Part shown: piece after piece, positions 23,732 to 29,841 of the stretch
Position numbering within the stretch: the stretch's first letter is position 1
How the letters are laid out: the number at the start of each line of letters is the position of its first letter
From: Gammaproteobacteria bacterium
GTDB lineage: Bacteria > Pseudomonadota > Gammaproteobacteria > DSM-16500
Assembly (NCBI GenBank): GCA_013287235.1
Contig: JABDEF010000012.1
Location: 1-29,841, forward strand
Direction of reading: 5' to 3'
DNA: 29,841 nucleotides
The notes under the pieces: model-generated
What the model was told of the DNA's origin: nothing
What the model saw: only the letters and a program-made list of their open reading frames with translations
Database searches by the model: none
Translations under genes and position numbers: made by a program

Positions 23732-26700
23732 TCAGATGCAAGAGTTTTGATTTCTGGATTCTAGCAAAACACAAATTGCATCAGCCATTTTTATTAGTTT
23801 AAGTGAGTTGAGAGAGGGTGTTAACGAAATGATTTCTTCAATGTATTTTTTTAATTGGCTATTGTTATAAGTATTTTCTTTGAATTGAAGCTGCGCGATT
23901 GCCTGTTGATGTTTATAAACAATATCAACGTAAGCAGTATCGTGTTCTATTAGATTTTTTATGCCGGAAAATAGTTTTTCGAATTTTTTATTTTTCTTAA
24001 TTTTGTCATTATGTTTTTTTAAGTTTAGCCTGTTATTTTCTAAAGGATTTTTAACAAATCGATCTACACTGTTGATGAGCACAATAAAATCATTATAATC
24101 CTCATCTTTTAATTGCTTATCATCGAGTAAACTTCTGTAGGTATTGATTATTAGTTTTCTTAGTGGAACAGCCGTCTCACTTTTATATTTTAAGGTATTT
24201 AAATCACTTTTTATTTCTATTTTATGTTGTATATTTTGTATTTCTGTTTCAATTAAATTTTGGCTGAATTTGTCTTCTGTCTCAAAAACTAAAGCAGATT
24301 TTTTTTCGATATTTTTGAGCTCTTCTTCCCGAGTTGCGATTTTTTTATCTAATGTTTCGTTAAGAGTGGAGAGGGTGTTTAAGCATTCATAGGCTGCATC
24401 AAATGCTTTGTATTCACTTTTATCTACATTTTCTTTGTTTTTTTTCTTTAATTCTTTTTTATATTTTTTATATTCATTTTCTGAAAATGCAAGCTTGATT
24501 ATTTCATCAACTTCAGCAATGAGAGTTTTAGGAAGAGAGCAATGCCATTGGATAAGGTCGTTTTTTATGTCTTCGTTTTTCAAAAAAGGAAGAATCCCGA
24601 GAATAATAGTTTTATAGGTCGTTTTTTTATTTTCTTTATCGAGCATATATCCCAATGTTTTTTCATTTAATTTATTTGCATTATAGATAGCAATTTTTTC
24701 TAGTAGTTCCCACATCTCTTCTGTTATTATTATTCTTGATTGAGAATGGTCTGTTTCCATTAGAAAGCCATCTTTTATAGGACCATCCGTGGGTTTTTTT
24801 ATTGTAAATACGCTTTGTACTTTGACGGGGAAAAATTGATTATACTTAGCATCAGCAATACCATCAAAAGTTGTCTGATATTCAATAGGATAATTAACCG
24901 TCACGGAGATATACGAATCACCCGAAGAAGTGTATATTTTTGAAATTTTAGTTGTCTTGCCTGCTGGCAGCCGCATTAACAAATTTAAGGATTCATGGAG
25001 AGCGCCTGTTAGGTATTCCCAGGGCCGACATACCCCTCCTTGTAAATACGTAGGAGTACAAAAAGGGTTACTTGGGTCCCCGGTAATAAGATTGATTGAA
25101 ATCAGGAATGCTTGAAACTCCTCGTCTGAAATAGTTGTTTCCAAGTTTTTTGATTTATTTTCTGTTGGTTCTAGCGCAAAGTTGGGATCTTGGCTCGCTT
25201 GTTTTGCTAGTTCATTTATGCTCTCTATGAATAAATTCCTTGGGACAGGTCGCTTATGTTGGAACTGTTGATCTAGAAAAGATAAATTATCATCAGATAA
25301 TATAGTAGCATTTTGATTTGCGAATTTAAACTCCTTCCTCAATTGATCAATTTTTTCTTTATCTTTAGAAATAATTTCAATCTTTTGATGTGAGTTGTCA
25401 GCATAATAGAGCTTATTGTCATGTATAATATATCCTGCGTTTGTTTTCATTGATAAAGAATCAAGAGTAGGCTCAGAAGATGAAATAAAAAAATAGTATT
25501 TTTCAAAGAAGTTTCTTTGAGAGCGATATAATAGAAGATTCCCACTGATTTCAATTGAATCATCAGAATGTTCGTGTAACGTTAAAGTTTTAATTTTTTC
25601 TAATTCTGATTTTAATAATGTCCGAGGGGCATCCGTCGGTTTTGGATTTAGCTTGTTCAACTTTTTTAAAATTTGTTTGTCTCTAGATACAAGTAAACCC
25701 TGACTTTCAGCCTTGTTAAAATAATAAAGTTCATTATTTACAATACAGTAGGCCGCATTTGATTTTGTACCTAAGCTTTCAAAATTATCTGGTTTTTGAG
25801 ATAATTTTATGACATCACACTCGCCCCCAATGGTTACCCCCTCCCCGCTGAGGCGATTTAAATCCTTTACAATTTGTATGAAAAAATCCTTGTGCTTAAA
25901 ATCCATATATATATTGTTATTGCTTATTTTATTTGCAGACGTTGCTATAGCGAATTTATTCATTAAGTTGGAATTTTTAACTAAAAAATCTTTAGAAGCT
26001 TCATTTCTATCAGAACCGCCTAAGTCCTTGTTGGCAATGGAGAGCATTCTGGTAGTAATAGGCAAAATGCGGTTTAATTTTAGCTCTCTCATAACATTCG
26101 CTTCATTTGGACTATTAATTTTAATTTCCTTTTTTTCAAATTGAGAGGAACTTTGTGAAGATAGTTCTTTGAGTTTTATAGCTACTCTTCTTAGTTCAAA
26201 GAACAATTCTCTTTTGTAGGAATAAATATGTTCTTGTCCTTCACTGGATCCTTGATTTAGGGTCTTGTCTATATCAGAATTTCCCACCGTATTTGCAGTT
26301 ATATCAGATTCTACATATGAGCTATTTGGCAAGGATTTTGGCGTTGTGCGCGTCTTATCAGAAGAACGTTCTTGTGAAGAAAATTTATCTGGCTCTGTAT
26401 CATTTAAGATTTTTTGTATTAGATTATCTGCTTCAGTAAATTTTTTATTTTTTATATGTTCCTGAATTTGTGAGATTTGTATAATATACTTTTCAAAGGA
26501 ATCAATATCAGTTGGCTCAAAAGAATGGTGGGAGATTATTTTATTCCCTAGTCTTTGGATGTTATTTGAAATTTTATCAAAATCTTTAATTTCTTTTGAA
26601 ACGGAAAGATTTTCTTCTAAAGCTTTAGAAAGCCTATGTTTTGCTTGCAAGACGGGGGGGGGATTGGTTTCTTGACATCTAAATTCTTTTTCTATACTCT

Positions 26701-29008
26701 CAACTGGTTGTGACATGTAAGGATTATCCTTATATTGATCAAATTCATTACGAAAACCTTTATTTTTTAGCAAGACAAGAAAAAAACCGAAATAAGGTAA
26801 TTTCTCAATTTTGTTAATATTATTTTGAATTTCATCTATTTTATGCTGGTTTTCTATTTTTTCTCTTTCAAGTTCTTCTATTTCTTGGCTATTTAGTATG
26901 ATGCTAATATTTATTGTCCATGTACTATTTGAATCAGCTGTCAACCTATTTATCTTCTCAGTATTTTTTAAGTTTTCATTAATATAAGATTCGCGATCTT
27001 TCATTAATATATCTTTAATCTTTTTATTAGAAGTTTTTGGGTGAGCTGTATTGTAAATAGTCGAAAATTTTTCAAAAGCTTCTTCGCCAGAAATTACCAA
27101 TTTTTCCCAATCTTCCCTTGTTATTTCTATTTCGGATCCTGAAGGATTGAATTCAACGCTATATGTTTTCTGATCTTTCATTTCTTTTACATTAAAAACT
27201 TGTATAATGTTAAAAGGATTTTTTGTTCCACTAGGACTTATTAGATGGGTTGTATGTTTGTAAGTTACTGTGTAACCACCATCTTCTTCTGCTCTAATAT
27301 CAATGGTTGGTCTCGGGGGGATTTCTATGGTAAATGTGCCAGATTGTTTTTCATCATCTATTGGAAAAGCATCAAAAAAAGATTGGAAAAATTCTTCCCG
27401 ATTAGAGGTTTGAGCTGTAGAATTAAATAATTGATATTGGAAAAAATAAAGAATTTCTTTAGCAGAATTTTCATCTACACCTGTCTTAGTTACAGCCCAT
27501 TCTCCTTGTTTGTCACGTTGAGTATCATTTTCAATGTCATTTTTGAGTTTTTCTAATTTTTCTTTAGAAACGAATTCGATATTCCTTGCTCTTGTATTTT
27601 TTTCTGGATCTTCTGAGTGAAGATGATAATCTTTTATTACCCGGAAGTTTAATGGTAAAGTAGTTTCTTTAGTAGTTTTTTGCTTATTGGGTTGATCAGC
27701 ATCAGTTGGGGGCATTGTTGAGGTAATGTCTGGTGTAGCGGCTGTTTCTAAGTCGATTTTTTCTTCATCACCTTTTTTTATTTCTTGTTGAGCACTCTTT
27801 TCAAATTTAATTTTTTCCTTTTCAATGATTTCCATAAATTGCTTGATTGTTTCACAAGAATTGAGGTTAAGCCCATGCAGATATTTATCTATGTCAGCCA
27901 GTGGAATAAATCTTGCGATTTGCTCATAAAAAATGTCTAGTGAGGTGTTATCTTGTTTTGAGAATTTAGCATCTTTTTCTTTAGATTTATTTTTTAATGG
28001 TTGAATTTTTTTGATTATCTCTTCGAGGAGTTTTTGATTAGTACTAGGCGGTTGTGTTTCGACGATAGGTGATAACAGTTCATTATTGGTTGTACTCGTT
28101 GTTGGGAAAGTTTGCATGTTAGCGGCAGTATTGTGTAGAGATGTTGAGAGTGTAGCTGTCGCAGTTTTTATACTTTCTACAAACTCTTTGATCCCGCCCA
28201 TGGGAGAAGTAATCTTTTGAAAAATACTTATATCTGGGTCTTTATTATTATTGTTTTCCTTATAAATTTTTATTGCTTTTGTTAAATCATCTAATGCTAC
28301 CTTGATGATAGTGAAATCGCTATATTCTAATTTACTTTCAGAAGGATTTTTTTTGTTTTTTTCAAGTTCACTATCAATGAATTGTTCAAGGTCTGGTATC
28401 TGTTGAAGTAAAGGATAATCATAGAAAAAATAATCTCTAGGGTATTCTATTTCTTCAAGAAGTCTTTTGTTAAGAATGTCACTGTCTTCAGCGACTGCCA
28501 TGGGTGTGACTTGTTCCTGAAGGTCGGGATCTGATTCAGGAGTAGATGTTGATAGTGGCTGTGGAGTGCTAATTTCATTTAAAGTTCCTTTTTCTTTATT
28601 TTCTTTTTTTTCTTTATTAGGAGTTGTTGAAGATGGAGTGTTAGAATCTTGCTGCGGAGCTGTATCGCCATTAGTGTTAACAGACGTTTGGTCCCAGGAA
28701 ATACTAATTGCATCTCTGATCTCATAAATAAAAAAATCAAGGTCGTTTGGACCTTTGAGTGGATATATAGCCAATGAAGTTAAATTATCTCGATCAATTT
28801 GATTTTTATTAATATACTTAACTAAGATTTCTAAATGTTCTCGTATATTTATAAAAGCAATTAATGAAAATTGATTTAATGAATTTTCATTAACGCTAAA
28901 TTCACCAGCTGCATTTTTACTAATAATAGCCGGGATAATTTTTTGTAAGTATGGATTAGCCTTGGTAAGCTCAAGAATCAATAATATTTCATCATTGCGT
29001 GGTAACAT
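23732..29008 (-). CDS. Giant effector-like protein with duplicated unknown domains
   Basis: A 1758-residue hydrophilic protein I do not recognise, with no signal peptide or clear membrane helix. Residues 105-175 and 410-450 are Ser/Thr/Pro/Lys linkers. Two copies of an unknown domain, about 500-780 and 1290-1510, share a beta region ending in SEIEITREDWEKL or SRIIITEEMWELL and a helix pair with LPYFGFFLVLLKN or ILGILPFLKN. The same domain is in the 480-residue protein at 6397-7839. Residues about 1060-1250 hold a tandem repeat (NAAYCIVNNELYYF and NAGYIIHDNKLYYA, 106 residues apart). Coiled coils fill 700-735 and 1510-1600. AGGAG lies 4 bases before the ATG. It is the first gene of an operon with the PP2C-like protein, so the two probably work together. 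Confidence 0.6.
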   Translation of the reverse strand: MLPRNDEILLILELTKANPYLQKIIPAIISKNAAGEFSVNENSLNQFSLIAFINIREHLEILVKYINKNQIDRDNLTSLAIYPLKGPNDLDFFIYEIRDAISISWDQTSVNTNGDTAPQQDSNTPSSTTPNKEKKENKEKGTLNEISTPQPLSTSTPESDPDLQEQVTPMAVAEDSDILNKRLLEEIEYPRDYFFYDYPLLQQIPDLEQFIDSELEKNKKNPSESKLEYSDFTIIKVALDDLTKAIKIYKENNNNKDPDISIFQKITSPMGGIKEFVESIKTATATLSTSLHNTAANMQTFPTTSTTNNELLSPIVETQPPSTNQKLLEEIIKKIQPLKNKSKEKDAKFSKQDNTSLDIFYEQIARFIPLADIDKYLHGLNLNSCETIKQFMEIIEKEKIKFEKSAQQEIKKGDEEKIDLETAATPDITSTMPPTDADQPNKQKTTKETTLPLNFRVIKDYHLHSEDPEKNTRARNIEFVSKEKLEKLKNDIENDTQRDKQGEWAVTKTGVDENSAKEILYFFQYQLFNSTAQTSNREEFFQSFFDAFPIDDEKQSGTFTIEIPPRPTIDIRAEEDGGYTVTYKHTTHLISPSGTKNPFNIIQVFNVKEMKDQKTYSVEFNPSGSEIEITREDWEKLVISGEEAFEKFSTIYNTAHPKTSNKKIKDILMKDRESYINENLKNTEKINRLTADSNSTWTINISIILNSQEIEELEREKIENQHKIDEIQNNINKIEKLPYFGFFLVLLKNKGFRNEFDQYKDNPYMSQPVESIEKEFRCQETNPPPVLQAKHRLSKALEENLSVSKEIKDFDKISNNIQRLGNKIISHHSFEPTDIDSFEKYIIQISQIQEHIKNKKFTEADNLIQKILNDTEPDKFSSQERSSDKTRTTPKSLPNSSYVESDITANTVGNSDIDKTLNQGSSEGQEHIYSYKRELFFELRRVAIKLKELSSQSSSQFEKKEIKINSPNEANVMRELKLNRILPITTRMLSIANKDLGGSDRNEASKDFLVKNSNLMNKFAIATSANKISNNNIYMDFKHKDFFIQIVKDLNRLSGEGVTIGGECDVIKLSQKPDNFESLGTKSNAAYCIVNNELYYFNKAESQGLLVSRDKQILKKLNKLNPKPTDAPRTLLKSELEKIKTLTLHEHSDDSIEISGNLLLYRSQRNFFEKYYFFISSSEPTLDSLSMKTNAGYIIHDNKLYYADNSHQKIEIISKDKEKIDQLRKEFKFANQNATILSDDNLSFLDQQFQHKRPVPRNLFIESINELAKQASQDPNFALEPTENKSKNLETTISDEEFQAFLISINLITGDPSNPFCTPTYLQGGVCRPWEYLTGALHESLNLLMRLPAGKTTKISKIYTSSGDSYISVTVNYPIEYQTTFDGIADAKYNQFFPVKVQSVFTIKKPTDGPIKDGFLMETDHSQSRIIITEEMWELLEKIAIYNANKLNEKTLGYMLDKENKKTTYKTIILGILPFLKNEDIKNDLIQWHCSLPKTLIAEVDEIIKLAFSENEYKKYKKELKKKNKENVDKSEYKAFDAAYECLNTLSTLNETLDKKIATREEELKNIEKKSALVFETEDKFSQNLIETEIQNIQHKIEIKSDLNTLKYKSETAVPLRKLIINTYRSLLDDKQLKDEDYNDFIVLINSVDRFVKNPLENNRLNLKKHNDKIKKNKKFEKLFSGIKNLIEHDTAYVDIVYKHQQAIAQLQFKENTYNNSQLKKYIEEIISLTPSLNSLKLIKMADAICVLLESRNQNSCI

Positions 29009-29059
29009 ATAGCTCCTCGTTTAACAATATCAATATATATAATGTTTATTATCTAACAT

Positions 29060-29088
29060 ATTATAGGGCAATATTTGATCAAAATCAA
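29060..29088 (-). promoter_or_regulatory. Promoter of the giant-gene operon
   Basis: Minus-strand TTGATT (29088-29083), 17-base spacer, TATAAT (29065-29060), about 50 bases upstream of the start codon. The dyad TTTGATCAAA (29074-29083) lies in the spacer and overlaps the -35 box. It also occurs upstream of the 480-residue gene, so a common regulator is possible. Confidence 0.6.
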
Positions 29089-29195
29089 CAAAAAAATTCA
29101 TAAATTCCTCAGAATAATGTTTAATTTTTTTAAATACTTATCATTTATGAGCATAAAATAAAAACTCATTTTGAGGCAAAGCAAAGTACTTAAAG

Positions 29196-29291
29196 TATAG
29201 TATAAAAAATAAAAAAGGGGTCGAGTATGCCAATGAGCTCTAGATAAGTTGATCCCCTCAAACGCTCTTGATTGCAATACTCGTCTTTTTT
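29196..29291 (+). ncRNA. Candidate structured small RNA with terminator
   Basis: TTGAGG (29171-29176) and TATAGT (29196-29201) may form a promoter (19-base spacer). Downstream, CGAGTAT (29222-29228) pairs with ATACTCG (29277-29283), CAAT (29231-29234) with ATTG (29271-29274), and GAGC (29235-29238) with GCTC (29264-29267). The loop holds CCCC (29254-29257), which could pair with GGGG (29217-29220) as a pseudoknot. A run of six T (29286-29291) follows the stem, as in intrinsic terminators. It has no long open frame. It matches no RNA family I know. The rest of 29009-29466 is AT-rich spacer. Confidence 0.4.
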
Positions 29292-29405
29292 GTCGCGTGT
29301 AATGTCACTGGGTCAGACTTTTTTCGATACCTTATAAAAGAAATTTTAGGTCAGTTATAATATTAATAGAGATTCGCTCATTGTTTTTGCTCATTTAACG
29401 CTTGC

Positions 29406-29455
29406 TTTATCTGCATTTTATCTGCATAATAAAATAAACCAGCCATGCAGATAAA
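29406..29455 (+). promoter_or_regulatory. Three-half-site operator upstream of the Fic gene
   Basis: TTTATCTGCAT occurs at 29406-29416 and again directly at 29417-29427, and its exact complement ATGCAGATAAA at 29445-29455. A possible promoter, TTGCTT (29403-29408), 16 bases, CATAAT (29425-29430), overlaps them. A regulator bound here would block transcription; many Fic proteins carry a C-terminal winged helix and could regulate themselves. Confidence 0.6.
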
Positions 29456-29466
29456 TTGCAATTATT

Positions 29467-29841
29467 ATGCCGACAAAATTTGAACCCATTTATACCATTA
29501 CCCCAAAAATCATAAAATCGCTCATGCGTATTGAGTCTGCGCATGTAAAAGTGTCATATTTACCCTTAACCCCTTCCGTGCTCAATTCCTTAAGAGAAAC
29601 CGCTCGATTAGACACAACCCATTACTCCACGATGATAGAAGGAAATCATCTGAATCCGGATCAAGTGGAAATGGTTTTAAAACATGAGGGTCATTTTCCT
29701 GGGCGTGAAAGGGATGAGCGTGAAATAAAAGGATATTATGCGGCTTTAACACAAGTCGAAAAATGGGTAGCGCAAGGCGCAAAAATAACAGAAAAAATGA
29801 TTCAAACACTGCATGCACTTGTAATGTCAAATGGTAAAACA
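29467..29841 (+). CDS. Fic-family protein, N-terminal part
   Basis: The first 125 residues of a Fic protein; the gene runs off the window. Recognised by the N-terminal layout of stand-alone Fic enzymes and the inhibitory-helix motif (S/T)xxxE(G/N), here STMIEGNHL (S54, E58, G59), which blocks the ATP site until relieved. PGRERDEREIKGYYAALTQVEKW and the following helix are typical of the section before the catalytic HxFxxGNGR loop, which lies beyond the end and cannot be checked. Fic enzymes usually transfer AMP to Ser, Thr or Tyr of target proteins. No ribosome site is clear. A three-part repeat just upstream suggests tight regulation. Confidence 0.85.
   Translation, partial: MPTKFEPIYTITPKIIKSLMRIESAHVKVSYLPLTPSVLNSLRETARLDTTHYSTMIEGNHLNPDQVEMVLKHEGHFPGRERDEREIKGYYAALTQVEKWVAQGAKITEKMIQTLHALVMSNGKT

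Noticed and set aside
29196..29291. 4.5S/SRP RNA or 6S RNA
   Set aside because: The conserved SRP tetraloop region (GGTCAGG..GGAAGCAGCC) is absent and the length is too short for 6S RNA.

Overview
The window is AT-rich bacterial DNA (about one third GC in the large genes, richer around mpl). I read it as a gammaproteobacterium with an intracellular or host-associated lifestyle, most like the Legionellales/Coxiella group. The reasons are the Mpl, ApaG and FixLJ-type housekeeping genes, several very large low-complexity proteins with eukaryote-like or toxin-like domains, a Fic protein, and many decaying toxin-antitoxin and transposase remnants. The taxonomic call is inference; no rRNA or tRNA gene is present to anchor it.

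Layout. (1) 1-5105 is a core-type block: a UspA-like stress protein, a FixL/FixJ-like two-component pair, divergent mpl (cell-wall peptide recycling), a tiny one-helix membrane peptide and apaG. Palindromic repeats follow usp, fixJ and mpl, and the mpl stop codon lies inside one of them. (2) 5111-7839 carries two minus-strand accessory genes: a TIKI/TraB/EreA-like putative metalloprotease and a 480-residue protein with a glycine-rich membrane hairpin. (3) 8020-8666 is a RHH-VapC toxin-antitoxin pair whose toxin has lost its first catalytic Asp. (4) 8659-13795 is a two-gene minus-strand unit: a 1259-residue protein with a nitrilase-like N-terminus and a P-loop kinase core, followed by an NSS-family sodium/amino-acid symporter. 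(5) 14058-18535 is a toxin-antitoxin and mobile-element yard: an intact Phd-PIN pair, a higBA pair with an amber-killed toxin, a RAYT transposase with its REP-like repeats, a PIN-Phd pair with a frameshifted toxin, and an Rpn-family nuclease/transposase. (6) 18538-29008 is an operon of two giant genes (1758 then 1729 residues). The second contains PP2C phosphatase motifs in permuted order plus a membrane hairpin. The first contains two copies of an unrecognised domain that also occurs in the 480-residue protein. (7) 29009-29841 holds a promoter, a candidate structured small RNA, a three-half-site operator and the start of a Fic protein that runs off the window.

The most interesting content is the set of large effector-like proteins. 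They share an undescribed beta/alpha domain, similar membrane hairpins and similar ribosome-binding leaders, and one has a permuted PP2C core. Also notable is that three of the four toxin genes visible here are mutated while all four antitoxins remain open. All domain calls were made by eye from motifs; no database search was run.
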